The notes: generated by a model not told the origin, from the sequence alone. 34,755 nucleotides of DNA from Acidimicrobiaceae bacterium (GCA_027315005.1 DAHUZT010000029.1:1-34755), one strand, 5' to 3'; counted from the first letter of the stretch, positions 16,978-24,354 are shown. Made by a program: numbers and translations.

Positions 16978-18185
16978 CCACGCCGCCGGATGGAATTCAC
17001 ATCGGACTCTGTGACGGCACCTTCTACGGCGGTGATCCCTACCCGGCCTTCGGGTGGATGCGTGAGCATGCTCCGGCCTACTTCGACGAGTTGGCCGGCG
17101 TGTGGGGGATCAGCCGCTACCAGGATGTGAGGGAGATCTCGAAGGATCCGGAGACCTTCTCCAACGCGGCCGGTATCCGGCCGGACTCCGCCGCACTGCC
17201 GATGATGATCGATATGGACGCACCCGAGCACGTCCGGCGACGCCGGCTGGTCAGCGAGGGTTTCACCCCTGTGCGGATCCGCCAGAGCGAGGACGAGATC
17301 CGCGCGATCTGTGACGACATCATCGATCGTGTTTGCGAGCGGGGTACCGCCGACTTCGTCCGCGATATCGCTGCCCCGTTACCGATGATCGTGATCGGCA
17401 ACATGCTCGGCATCGAGCCCGATGCCCGCGACGACCTCCTCCGGTGGTCGGACGACATGCTGAAGGCACTCGGTTCTCCCGAAGCCGGGACCATGGAGCA
17501 GGCCACCCTGGCAGCCGTCGAGTACGCCACCTACATCACCGGGGTGGCGGATCAGCGTCGGAGGGAAGGGCAGCACGAGGACCTGATCGGCACGTTGGTT
17601 CACGCCGAGATAGACGGTGACCGGCTCGATGCCGACTCGATCATCTACGAGTCGTTGCTGATCCTCATCGGTGGCGACGAAACGACCCGTCACGTCTTGA
17701 GCGGAGGCATGTTCGAGCTGCTACTCGACCCCGGGCAGTACCAGAAGCTGCTCCTCGATCGCTCGCTGTTGCGGTCGGCGGTCGAGGAGATGCTGCGATG
17801 GGTGTCCCCGATCAAGAACATGGCCCGGCAAGTCACGAGGGACGTGGAGCTGCACGGCCAGACCCTCCACCGTGGCGAGAAGCTACTCCTCCTGTACCCT
17901 TCGGCCAATCGGGATCATCGGTTCTTCATCGATCCGGAGGTCTTCGACATCACCCGGTCACCCAACGACCACCTTGCCTTCGGGTTCGGCGCTCATTTCT
18001 GCCTCGGGAACCGGCTCGCCCGTACCGAGCTGCAGGTGATGTTCGACCGCCTGTTCGACCGTCTGCCCGATCTCCACCTGACCGAGCGCGGCGAGCCGCC
18101 CAAGCGGTTGGCCAACTTCGTATCGGGATACGAGTCGATGCCGGTGGCCTTCACTCCCTCGGCGCCGAAGGGGCGAAGGGTATGA
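16974..18185 (+). CDS. Cytochrome P450, CYP142-like
   Basis: This 403-residue P450 resembles mycobacterial CYP142, the cholesterol/cholest-4-en-3-one side-chain C26/27 oxidase. Features close to CYP142 are SNAAGIRPDSAALPMMIDMD, FVRDIAAPLPMIVIGNMLG, the I-helix LLILIGGDETTRHVLSGG (about residue 233), EEMLRWVSPIKNMARQ (ExxR about 272), the heme segment HLAFGFGAHFCLGNRLAR (Cys about 342) and the C-terminal ANFVSGYESMPVAFTPS. Assignment to the subfamily is from remembered similarity, so the exact substrate is an inference. The start overlaps the upstream P450 stop, and GGAGG lies just before. The stop TGA sits inside the -10 of the following gene. Confidence 0.92.
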   Translation: MTTPPDGIHIGLCDGTFYGGDPYPAFGWMREHAPAYFDELAGVWGISRYQDVREISKDPETFSNAAGIRPDSAALPMMIDMDAPEHVRRRRLVSEGFTPVRIRQSEDEIRAICDDIIDRVCERGTADFVRDIAAPLPMIVIGNMLGIEPDARDDLLRWSDDMLKALGSPEAGTMEQATLAAVEYATYITGVADQRRREGQHEDLIGTLVHAEIDGDRLDADSIIYESLLILIGGDETTRHVLSGGMFELLLDPGQYQKLLLDRSLLRSAVEEMLRWVSPIKNMARQVTRDVELHGQTLHRGEKLLLLYPSANRDHRFFIDPEVFDITRSPNDHLAFGFGAHFCLGNRLARTELQVMFDRLFDRLPDLHLTERGEPPKRLANFVSGYESMPVAFTPSAPKGRRV

Positions 18186-18186
18186 T
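18181..18186 (+). promoter_or_regulatory. -10 element TATGAT for the pterin dehydratase gene
   Basis: TATGAT, one base from the TATAAT consensus, ends 6 nt before the ATG at 18193 and contains the stop codon of the upstream P450. It is the clearest leaderless promoter in the window. Confidence 0.65.
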
Positions 18187-18192
18187 CCGGAC

Positions 18193-18507
18193 ATGAGCCG
18201 ACCGGTGCTGGAGGACGGGGAAGTTCGCCGGTTGCTCGGTGAGGAGGGTGCACCGTATTGGGAGCTGACCGGTGGGGCGTTGGTCAAGAAGGTCAGATGT
18301 CCAAGCTTCCGTGCCGCTCTCGACTTCGCCTGTGCGGTGGGCGAGCTGGCCGAAGCGGCTGATCACCATCCGGACATCGACATCCGCTATCGGAACGTGA
18401 CCTTGTCCCTCGTCACTCACGACGCCGGTGGCATCACCCAGAGCGATCTCGACCTGGCCCGGCAGATCGACAGGGTGACGCCGGACCTGTCGGGGGGAGT
18501 CAGCTGA
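18193..18507 (+). CDS. phhB: 4a-hydroxytetrahydrobiopterin dehydratase (PCD/DCoH family)
   Basis: This 104-residue protein has the PCD active-site signature in EAADHHPDIDIRYRNVTLSLVTHDAGGIT, with the paired His and the later His of the pterin site. The enzyme dehydrates 4a-hydroxy-tetrahydropterin so that the cofactor of aromatic amino acid hydroxylases can be recycled. No aromatic hydroxylase is encoded nearby; many bacterial homologues are orphans and their role is uncertain. The ATG lies 6 nt after TATGAT, so the mRNA is probably leaderless. The 3' end overlaps pspAB tail-to-tail by eight bases. Confidence 0.92.
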   Translation: MSRPVLEDGEVRRLLGEEGAPYWELTGGALVKKVRCPSFRAALDFACAVGELAEAADHHPDIDIRYRNVTLSLVTHDAGGITQSDLDLARQIDRVTPDLSGGVS

Positions 18508-19117
18508 CCGGTAGGTCCCAGAGCGGGAACCACCGATCGAGATCGGCCTCGATGGTGAGATCGTCGGCCAGGAGACTCTTCAGCTTCAGCTCTCGTTCCA
18601 GATCGCGGTGCTCCTTGCCGTCAGGGACGAACGGATAGAAGGTGCCTCGTTTGAACAGATAGACGAGGTAGGCGGTGGACGCGGAGACCGGCTCGGTCCC
18701 GGTGGTGTTGGCGAGCCCTCCGGAGGCGCCCGCAGGCCGGTGATCGGCGACCCCGAAGACCGAGCACAGCAGTTGGGGACCCCATCCCGCGTCCGACAGA
18801 GACGAGTTCACCAGGTGCACCTGGTTGACGAGCTCGCCGATGTCGGCATCGTCGATGACCAACCACTGGTAACCGTATGTGTCCTCGGTTGTCCGGAACG
18901 AACCGGTGCCGTCCATGGCCAGCAGCTTCTCCACCTCGGACCGCATGTCCTCGAACCCTTGACCCGAGGGAGGCTTGTAGCACACCCCTGCGTGCCCCGA
19001 ACAGACCTGACCGGCAGCGCTCTGTAGGGTGATCGAGGCGGAGGGGACGGCGAACAGCCCATCGAGGTTGGATTGGACCGGCTTGGTCCGTCCGAAGATC
19101 GTGTCGAGCAGACCCAT
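18500..19117 (-). CDS. pspAB: PspA-associated protein PspAB
   Basis: This 205-residue soluble protein matches the PspAB family found with PspA in actinobacteria. It begins MGLLDTIFGRTKPVQSNLDGLFAVPSA and has the conserved GYQWLVIDDADIGELVNQVH, STAYLVYLFKRGTFYPFVP and a C-terminal DRWFPLWDLP. It has no known catalytic motif. It is the last gene of pspA-pspAA-htpX-pspAB. Its ATG has no good ribosome site of its own, but a 10-codon ORF with a strong AAGGAG ends in TGATG across the start, which suggests translational coupling. Confidence 0.88.
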   Translation of the reverse strand: MGLLDTIFGRTKPVQSNLDGLFAVPSASITLQSAAGQVCSGHAGVCYKPPSGQGFEDMRSEVEKLLAMDGTGSFRTTEDTYGYQWLVIDDADIGELVNQVHLVNSSLSDAGWGPQLLCSVFGVADHRPAGASGGLANTTGTEPVSASTAYLVYLFKRGTFYPFVPDGKEHRDLERELKLKSLLADDLTIEADLDRWFPLWDLPVS

Positions 19118-19149
19118 CAGTACGGGACACCGCGAACAGCCGTGATCAC
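19117..19149 (-). CDS. 10-codon ORF translationally coupled to pspAB
   Basis: On the minus strand AAGGAG (19155-19160) lies 5 nt before a GTG that opens MITAVRGVPY. Its TGA overlaps the pspAB ATG as TGATG. The frame differs from pspAB, so it is not an N-terminal extension. A ribosome finishing this ORF could re-initiate on pspAB. The gap after htpX otherwise holds nothing else. Confidence 0.45.
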   Translation of the reverse strand: MITAVRGVPY

Positions 19150-19165
19150 CGCGGCTCCTTGACGA

Positions 19166-20107
19166 TCACGAAGGTCGGCCGAGCTCGGCTTCGATCTTGG
19201 CCAGTTGATCGAGGCGCTTCTCCAGCGGCGGGTGGGTCGAGAACAGCGTGGAGAGGCTGACCCCGCTCTTGGCGATGGCTGGCGTGAAGTAGAAGGCGTT
19301 GAAGCTTTCCGCCTTTCGGAGATCACGGGTCGGTACCCGTGACATCTCTCCGGTGACCTTGACCAGCGCCGATGCCAGAACGGACGGCTGTCCGGTCAAC
19401 AGAGCACCCGACCGGTCGGCCGCCAGTTCCCGGTAGCGGGAAAGGGCCCTGGTCAGCAAGAAGCTGATTGCGTAGACGACGACCGACACCACCAGAACGG
19501 ACAGTTCGATCAGAGCCGCGTTGTCCTGCCCACCCTGGTTGTTGCCACCTCGGCCACCGCCACCGAAGCCTCCGAGCATGCCTGTCCAGAACATCATGCG
19601 CGTCACCAGGCCGGCGACGACCCCGAGGAAGCTGGCGATGGTCATGACCGCGACGTCCCGGTGGGCCACGTGGGACAGCTCGTGGGCCAGCACTGCCTCG
19701 AGCTCGGGTTCGTCGAGGCGGCGCATGAGGCCGGTGGTGGCACAGACGACCGCGTTGTTCGGGCTGCGTCCGGTGGCGAAGGCGTTGGGTACGTCGGTGT
19801 CGGCGATTGCCACTCTCGGCTTCTTCATATCGGCCAGGGCGCACAGACGGTCGATGACCCCGTGGAGCTCGGGTGCCTGCGCGGGGGTGACGATACGCCC
19901 ACCCATGCCGAACAAGGCGATCTTGTCCGAGAACCAGTACTGGGCAAAGAGGAGCACCACGGCGAAGACGAGCACTACGGCGAAGTTGATGCCGATGGCG
20001 ATGAGGATGCCGATGACCAGCCCGTACAGCAGGACCAGCATCAGGCCTGTGGTGAACATCCGAATGGTGAGGCCTCGATCGGCAGGAATTTTCTGTGCTG
20101 TGCTCAT
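19166..20107 (-). CDS. htpX: Zinc metalloprotease HtpX
   Basis: HtpX is a membrane zinc protease that degrades misfolded membrane proteins. The 313-residue protein has two N-terminal transmembrane helices (about residues 17-57), the zinc motif HELSH (142-146) preceded by EPELEAVLA, further hydrophobic segments (about 155-175 and 198-218) and the third-ligand region SRYRELAADRSGALLTG. TPAQAPELHGVIDRL and PNAFATGRSPNNAVV are also family hallmarks. A Gly/Asn-rich loop separates the later helices. GAGGGG precedes the ATG, eight bases after pspAA. Its place in the psp operon points to joint membrane quality control. Confidence 0.95.
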   Translation of the reverse strand: MSTAQKIPADRGLTIRMFTTGLMLVLLYGLVIGILIAIGINFAVVLVFAVVLLFAQYWFSDKIALFGMGGRIVTPAQAPELHGVIDRLCALADMKKPRVAIADTDVPNAFATGRSPNNAVVCATTGLMRRLDEPELEAVLAHELSHVAHRDVAVMTIASFLGVVAGLVTRMMFWTGMLGGFGGGGRGGNNQGGQDNAALIELSVLVVSVVVYAISFLLTRALSRYRELAADRSGALLTGQPSVLASALVKVTGEMSRVPTRDLRKAESFNAFYFTPAIAKSGVSLSTLFSTHPPLEKRLDQLAKIEAELGRPS

Positions 20108-20115
20108 CTGGCCCC

Positions 20116-20406
20116 TCAGCCGATCCCTTCTCCAGCGTTCTCTTCCACGTCGTCCAACAGTCGTTTCATCTCGGCCAGGCTGGCGTCGCTGAACGGCAGC
20201 ACTAGATCCGATGGCACAGGGGCATCCTCTGCGAGAGCGGTCCCGGCTTGGCGGACCGCGGCGACCAGCCTCGCCAGTGCCGGACCGAAGGCGGCTTCGT
20301 CACCGTGGTCGACCGCGTCGGCAACCACCTGGTCGAGCGACTCGAGGGAGGCTCGCTCGCTCTCGGGTACCAGGAACTGACCTTCGCCGAGGATTCGGAC
20401 GATCAT
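20116..20406 (-). CDS. pspAA: PspA-associated protein PspAA
   Basis: This 96-residue protein starts MIVRILGEGQFLVPESERASLESLD, the conserved beginning of the PspAA family. The remainder is an Ala/Asp/Glu-rich helical region ending in FSDASLAEMKRLLDDVEENAGEG. PspAA is a known partner gene of PspA in actinobacteria and related lineages; its biochemical action is not established. It overlaps the pspA stop as ATGA and is followed at once by htpX. Confidence 0.9.
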   Translation of the reverse strand: MIVRILGEGQFLVPESERASLESLDQVVADAVDHGDEAAFGPALARLVAAVRQAGTALAEDAPVPSDLVLPFSDASLAEMKRLLDDVEENAGEGIG

Positions 20407-21176
20407 GAGGGCTGGTCCCCATGATCGTCGGCCGCGTCCACGGCGGCTCCGAGCTCGGCCGGTGGAGGAGTGCCCGAGCCGACCTCGGCCTTCAGCGCGG
20501 CCAGCTGATCGTCGACGGCCGAGGTGGTCGAGGCCTTGTCGAGCTGGGCCTGGATGTCGTCGACCGGATTGGTGAGATCGGTCAGCGCCCCCGAGGCCAG
20601 CAGTTCGTCCATGGCACCCGCCCGAGCTTGCATGCCGTCTATCTTGTCCTGGGCCCGCTGCATGGACATGCCTGCGTCGCTCATCGATTCGGAGATGCCA
20701 GAGACCGCCTCACCGATCTTGGTCTGGGCCTCGGCCGCGGTGTAGGTGGCCTTCATCGTCTCCTTCTTGGTCCTGAAGGAGTCGACCTGGCTCTGGAGCT
20801 TCTGGGCGGTGTCGACGAGCTTCTGCTCCTGCCCCGCCACCTGGTCGTGCTGGGACTGGAGGTCCGCGAGCTGCTCTCCAAGGGCGGCCCGCCGGGACAG
20901 GGCTTCTCGGGCCAGGTCCTCGTTGCCCTGGGTCAGGGCGGCCTTGGCCTGCTGCTGGAGCTTGTCGGCCTGGCCCTGGAGCTGATTGGCCTGGAGCTCG
21001 ATCCGTTTCTTCGCCGTGGTCACGTCGGCCACACTGCGTCGGACCTTCTGGAGGCTCTCCAGCTGCTTCTGGTAGGTGAGGTCCAGTGACTCGCGGGGGT
21101 CCTCCGCCTTGTCGAGCAATTTGTTGGTCTTGGCCTGGATGATCCCAGACATGCGCTTCATCACGCCCATACCCAT
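20403..21176 (-). CDS. pspA: Phage shock protein A (PspA/IM30 family)
   Basis: PspA/IM30 proteins are ESCRT-III-like coiled coils that bind stressed membranes. From the ATG at 21176 the protein is 257 residues and starts MGMGVMKRMSGIIQAKTNKLLDKAEDP, with the amphipathic first helix, then the long Gln/Lys/Ala coiled coil (SLQKVRRSVADVTTAKKRIELQ..., about 45-190). The C-terminal ~50 residues are acidic and Pro/Gly-rich. AGGAAGG sits 4 nt before this ATG; ATGs at 21170 and 21161 are alternatives. The frame continues upstream past mca, but that stretch lacks family similarity. First gene of the operon, transcribed divergently from mca across 60 bp. Confidence 0.94.
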   Translation of the reverse strand: MGMGVMKRMSGIIQAKTNKLLDKAEDPRESLDLTYQKQLESLQKVRRSVADVTTAKKRIELQANQLQGQADKLQQQAKAALTQGNEDLAREALSRRAALGEQLADLQSQHDQVAGQEQKLVDTAQKLQSQVDSFRTKKETMKATYTAAEAQTKIGEAVSGISESMSDAGMSMQRAQDKIDGMQARAGAMDELLASGALTDLTNPVDDIQAQLDKASTTSAVDDQLAALKAEVGSGTPPPAELGAAVDAADDHGDQPS

Positions 21177-21236
21177 GCGTCCTTCCTGGTGGCTACCGTG
21201 AAGCTTACGTCGTCGCCGGCCGGTAGCGTGACCGCT
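21177..21236. promoter_or_regulatory. Divergent pspA-mca promoter region
   Basis: Only 60 bp separate the two starts. On + TAGCGT (21224-21229) lies 7 nt before the mca GTG. On - TAAGCT (about 21200-21205) lies within 30 bases of the pspA ATG, followed by the ribosome site AGGAAGG. The two promoters must share or overlap control sequence. Confidence 0.5.
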
Positions 21237-22163
21237 GTGTCCGAGCCCTCCAGCCCGCCGCCCTGCCTGTTGAGCGTGCACGCCCATCCTGACGACGAGG
21301 CGTCGAAGGGGGCGGGCACCATCGCCAGCTATCACGCCCGGGGGGTCCACACCGTGCTCGTGTGCTGCACGGGGGGTGAACAGGGCGACGTGCTCAATCC
21401 GGCGATGGACACGCCCGAGGTCCGGGACCGATTGCCGGAGATCCGCCGGGAGGAGCTGGCCCGATCGGCCTCGATCATTGGCTACGACGAGGTCGTCATG
21501 CTCGGATATCGCGACTCGGGCATGCCCGGAACCGAGGCCAACGCCGACCCGGCGTGCTTCGCCCGGGCTCCCCTCGACGAGGCCGTCGAACGACTGGTGG
21601 CTGTGATCAGGCGTGCCCGGCCCCAGGTGATGGTCATCTACGGAGACGAGCAGTCCGGCTACCCGCATCCGGATCATCTCCGAGTGCACGAGGTGGGGGT
21701 GGTGGCCTTCGATCGGGCGGGTGACCGGAATGCCTTCCCGGGGTCGGGAGACCCGTTCCAACCGGGCAAACTCTACTACACGGTGGCATCGGTGGCCCGG
21801 TTCCGCGCCGTACACGAGAAGTTCGTCGAGCTGGGGCTCGAGTCACCGTTCGACGAAGCCTGGAGAACGCGATGGGAGAGCATCCCCGAGGAGCCGGTCA
21901 GCACGTCCATCGACGTCACCGAGTTCGCCGACGTCCGCCGCCGGGCATTGCTCGCCCACGCGACCCAGGTCGATCCCTTGTCCCCGTTCTGGTTCGGTCT
22001 CCCACCCGAGGTGATGCGGACGATCGAACCACACGACGACTACCGGTTGGCACGGGTGGCCGGTCCGGACGGAACGGTCCGGGCGGTCACCGGGGCCCCG
22101 GACGGCCCGATCGAGGACGATCTGTTCGCTGACCTGACCGCTCTGGCGAGAGTACGTCGGTGA
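21237..22163 (+). CDS. mca: Mycothiol S-conjugate amidase Mca (PIG-L/LmbE family)
   Basis: Mca hydrolyses mycothiol-toxin conjugates, freeing a mercapturic acid for export. The protein has the PIG-L zinc motif HAHPDDEAS (His17, Asp20), then TGGEQGDVLNPAMDTPEVRDRLPEIRR-like sequence typical of Mca rather than MshB, and the third zinc ligand in GYPHPDHLR (about residues 141-149). HATQVDP near residue 240 is also typical. It is 308 residues from the GTG at 21237, chosen because TAGCGT ends 7 nt before it and similarity begins just after. This implies that the organism makes mycothiol, an actinobacterial trait. Its stop overlaps the next gene as GTGA. Confidence 0.92.
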   Translation: MSEPSSPPPCLLSVHAHPDDEASKGAGTIASYHARGVHTVLVCCTGGEQGDVLNPAMDTPEVRDRLPEIRREELARSASIIGYDEVVMLGYRDSGMPGTEANADPACFARAPLDEAVERLVAVIRRARPQVMVIYGDEQSGYPHPDHLRVHEVGVVAFDRAGDRNAFPGSGDPFQPGKLYYTVASVARFRAVHEKFVELGLESPFDEAWRTRWESIPEEPVSTSIDVTEFADVRRRALLAHATQVDPLSPFWFGLPPEVMRTIEPHDDYRLARVAGPDGTVRAVTGAPDGPIEDDLFADLTALARVRR

Positions 22164-22546
22164 CCACCTGGCTGTCCGCTTCCTGGTTCGAGGCAGCCCG
22201 ATCGCTGTGCGACCCCGCGACCGGTGCCGGGGGCCTGAACGTCCGGATCCAGTGGGAACTCACCGGCGGGTCGGCTGGCACGGTCAAGGTCTTCTCCGTA
22301 CTCGAAGGCGGTCGATTCGCATCGTCTGGGTTGGGGACGATCGAAGACGCTGAGGTCACGGTGTCACTCGCCGAGGTCGATGCCCGCGCCATCAATGCCG
22401 GTGAGCTCGATCCGAGCGTGGCCTACATGCAGGGCCGGATGAAGGCCTCCGGTTCGATGCGGGGGATCCTCGATCTGCTGGCACTGCTCGCCACCTCAGA
22501 GGTCCGAGCCAACCGGCGGCGGATCGCCGCTATGACCGAGTACTGA
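22160..22546 (+). CDS. SCP2 sterol-binding domain protein
   Basis: This 128-residue single-domain protein fits the SCP2-like fold: an N-terminal helix (WFEAARSLCD), a beta-sheet region (NVRIQWELTGGSAGTVKVFSVLEGG), DAEVTVSLAEVDARAINAGELDP and YMQGRMKASGSMRGILDLL. Such proteins bind lipids or acyl-CoA; the ligand is unknown. The GTG overlaps the mca stop, so the two are probably co-translated, although no functional link between them is established. The gene converges on the membrane-protein gene to its right. Confidence 0.82.
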   Translation: MTTWLSASWFEAARSLCDPATGAGGLNVRIQWELTGGSAGTVKVFSVLEGGRFASSGLGTIEDAEVTVSLAEVDARAINAGELDPSVAYMQGRMKASGSMRGILDLLALLATSEVRANRRRIAAMTEY

Positions 22547-22592
22547 CCGGCTGACCACCGCTCCGGCGCGCACCAACGCCCCGGCAGCAAGC

Positions 22593-23405
22593 TCACCGTC
22601 GTGGGACGGCATCGAGGGGTGAGCGCGGTGTGCCGACGGTCCCACTCGGCCCGTTCAGGAATGCGAGATGGATGACCCCGGTGCTCTGGAGCAGGATGAG
22701 GGAAACGGCGGCGGCAATGATCGCCACCAGCATGACGACGAGATAGGGCCTGGCTCTCGACCAGCGGCTGTCGTCGTCGGTCGCTCGAAGAGTGACGCGG
22801 CGGTCGTCTGGAGCCGGCCGGATCGCGGTGGTGGTCAGCGAGGGTACGCCGTCCAGCCCATGGTGGCGCACCGCGAAGTCGGTGAACCGCCGCGACAGCG
22901 TCGGAGCGTGGCCACCGGCCACGACGAACCGATAGGTGCCGAACGGTGTCCTGACGGCGATCACCGCACCCGCCGCCGACGGCCACGAGCGTTCGGATGT
23001 ACGAGCCGGCAAGGTGGGCTCGGGCTGGCCGACGGAGCTATTGCCCCGGACCGCCGTCGGCTTCAGCCACCACGGGGGCACAGGCCCTCCGGCCCAGGGC
23101 TCGACGGCGTGGGCGGCCACTGCCGACCAGGGAAGAAGCCGGACTTCCTCGCCGGGACGCCGAACGATTCCGATACCCTCGTCGGTGACGATCAGCGCCT
23201 CGATCGTCACCGGATCGTTTCCGGCCGCGTCGACGAGAAGCAGCTGCTCCAGACGGAACGGGGTCTGTGCAGGCGGGGTTCGGAACCGAGGGTGCCGGAC
23301 CTCCGTCGAGCCGGCCGTAGAGTCGGAGGGCCGGGACGGTCTGCCCGAGACGTTCCGCTCACCATCCGCCTCATCGCCGTCGGCTCCGTCGGCCGGGGAT
23401 CCCAT
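22593..23405 (-). CDS. Uncharacterised protein with C-terminal membrane helix
   Basis: I do not recognise a family with certainty. The 270-residue protein has a disordered polar N-terminus (about 1-45), a beta-rich middle (LLVDAAGNDPVTIEALIVTDEGIGIVRR, LLPWSAVAAHAVEPW, IAVRTPFGTYRFVVAGG; about 50-190) that resembles a PH-like fold, and one strong hydrophobic segment YLVVMLVAIIAAAVSLILL (about 225-245) with a short tail. It may be anchored with the beta domain in the cytosol. The ATG at 23405 was chosen because TAACCT lies 10 nt upstream; the frame stays open further but composition changes there. Confidence 0.65.
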   Translation of the reverse strand: MGSPADGADGDEADGERNVSGRPSRPSDSTAGSTEVRHPRFRTPPAQTPFRLEQLLLVDAAGNDPVTIEALIVTDEGIGIVRRPGEEVRLLPWSAVAAHAVEPWAGGPVPPWWLKPTAVRGNSSVGQPEPTLPARTSERSWPSAAGAVIAVRTPFGTYRFVVAGGHAPTLSRRFTDFAVRHHGLDGVPSLTTTAIRPAPDDRRVTLRATDDDSRWSRARPYLVVMLVAIIAAAVSLILLQSTGVIHLAFLNGPSGTVGTPRSPLDAVPRR

Positions 23406-23415
23406 GGTCGGCCCA

Positions 23416-23421
23416 AGGTTA
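23416..23421 (-). promoter_or_regulatory. Putative -10 element TAACCT for the membrane protein gene
   Basis: TAACCT on the minus strand ends 10 nt before the ATG at 23405, at the long end of the spacing seen in this window. No Shine-Dalgarno sequence is visible. Confidence 0.4.
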
Positions 23422-23474
23422 GCGGAGACCCCGGGGCGGCCACGAAGGGCGGTCGCGGCTCCCTCCGCACCCGC

Positions 23475-23520
23475 GATCAGTGCTGCATGGCCTCGCGGAT
23501 CAGTGCTGCATGGCCTCGCG
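23475..23520 (-). repeat. Perfect 23-bp tandem duplication across a stop codon
   Basis: Two identical adjacent 23-bp units (23475-23497 and 23498-23520). Read on the minus strand, the 23498-23520 copy carries the last codons and TGA of the YdjC-like gene (GAGGCCATGCAGCACTGA). The second copy lies just past the stop in the 3' untranslated region. CGCG at the unit edge may have allowed slippage. Confidence 0.92.
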
Positions 23521-24327
23521 GAGACGCCGATAGCCGGTGAGGACGACACCGGCCTGCGAGGCGAGCCTGGCGAACTCGGAATCGAGGAGCAACCGGTGAT
23601 CGGCAATCCTGGAGTCCCAGTCGTCCGTGACCGCTCGGATTTCGGGTGTGTCGATCGCCGGCCGCAGCGCAAGTTCGGTGATGCCGGGCTGCAGGCAATC
23701 GAGCAGACGTCGGAGGGCGCCAAGGTCGGGCCGGGACGGCAGCTCCTCCGACCGGTCGGGGAAGAGCACACCGGCTTCAGTGGCCAGCCGGCGGAGAGGA
23801 AATCCGATGTTGCTCTCCTCCTCGGCGTTCACCAGACGCATCGGAAGGGCGAAATCGACCGCCGTTTCGAGATAGATGTCGAAGAATTCGGGACGGAGCA
23901 GCAGGGCGTCGCGATGGGCGTCGAGATGGCTGATGTCGAATCCCCACAGCACGGCTCGTTCGACCTGGGCCCGGCACTCGCGGCGGACCTCGTCGAGGTC
24001 TGCATGGTCCCAGACGTCGCTGAGCGTCCGGGGGAAGCCGCCGTCCCCGTCGAGCAACGAGGGCGCTTGCGTGATCGGTCCCCACCGGTACCGGTCGTGC
24101 TCGGCGTTCAAGGTGAGTTGCACGCCCACATCGTCACCCCGGAATCTCGATGCGGCCTCGCGGGACCACGGGGCCGGGACCATGAGGCTGGAGCTGGTGG
24201 CATTCCCTTGGCGCAGCCCCTGGTAGACACCGAGGTTGGCGGCGTGGCAGAGGCCGAGGTCGGTCGCCTTGACGATGAGCACCCTGGCGTCGGCGGGAAG
24301 GTCGAGCCTCGTGGCGATCGTCGGCAT
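23500..24327 (-). CDS. YdjC/ChbG-like carbohydrate deacetylase family protein
   Basis: The 275-residue protein fits the YdjC/ChbG family of metal-dependent deacetylases. Visible are the first-strand motif LIVKATDLGLCHAANLGVYQGL followed by NATSSSLMVPAPW, GDDVGVQLTLNAEHDRYRW, HLDAHRDALLL and the C-terminal ITELALRPAID. The usual N-ADDFG metal motif reads ATDLG, so one Asp is replaced by Thr while the second is kept, and HLDAH supplies the expected His. Activity is likely but unproven, and the substrate is unknown. ATG 24327 lies 7 nt after TACGGT; an in-frame GTG at 24354 is less likely. The stop lies in a tandem duplication. Confidence 0.8.
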   Translation of the reverse strand: MPTIATRLDLPADARVLIVKATDLGLCHAANLGVYQGLRQGNATSSSLMVPAPWSREAASRFRGDDVGVQLTLNAEHDRYRWGPITQAPSLLDGDGGFPRTLSDVWDHADLDEVRRECRAQVERAVLWGFDISHLDAHRDALLLRPEFFDIYLETAVDFALPMRLVNAEEESNIGFPLRRLATEAGVLFPDRSEELPSRPDLGALRRLLDCLQPGITELALRPAIDTPEIRAVTDDWDSRIADHRLLLDSEFARLASQAGVVLTGYRRLREAMQH

Positions 24328-24334
24328 GCTCCCG

Positions 24335-24340
24335 ACCGTA
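24335..24340 (-). promoter_or_regulatory. Putative -10 element TACGGT for the YdjC-like gene
   Basis: TACGGT on the minus strand ends 7 nt before the ATG at 24327, the leaderless arrangement. It sits just beyond the stop of the small orphan gene upstream. Confidence 0.5.
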
Positions 24341-24354
24341 GTGCCGTCGATCAC

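Noticed and set aside
21177-21815. N-terminal extension of pspA by over 200 residues
   Set aside because: It lies antisense to mca with no PspA similarity; the family start and ribosome site are at 21176.
23475-23520. Tandem repeat considered as the start of a CRISPR array
   Set aside because: There are only two directly abutting copies without spacers, and no cas genes; the RecB-like nuclease at 28724 is not next to it.
23406-23771. Upstream in-frame extension of the membrane protein gene
   Set aside because: It would overlap the YdjC-like gene antisense and shows different composition; ATG 23405 after TAACCT is preferred.
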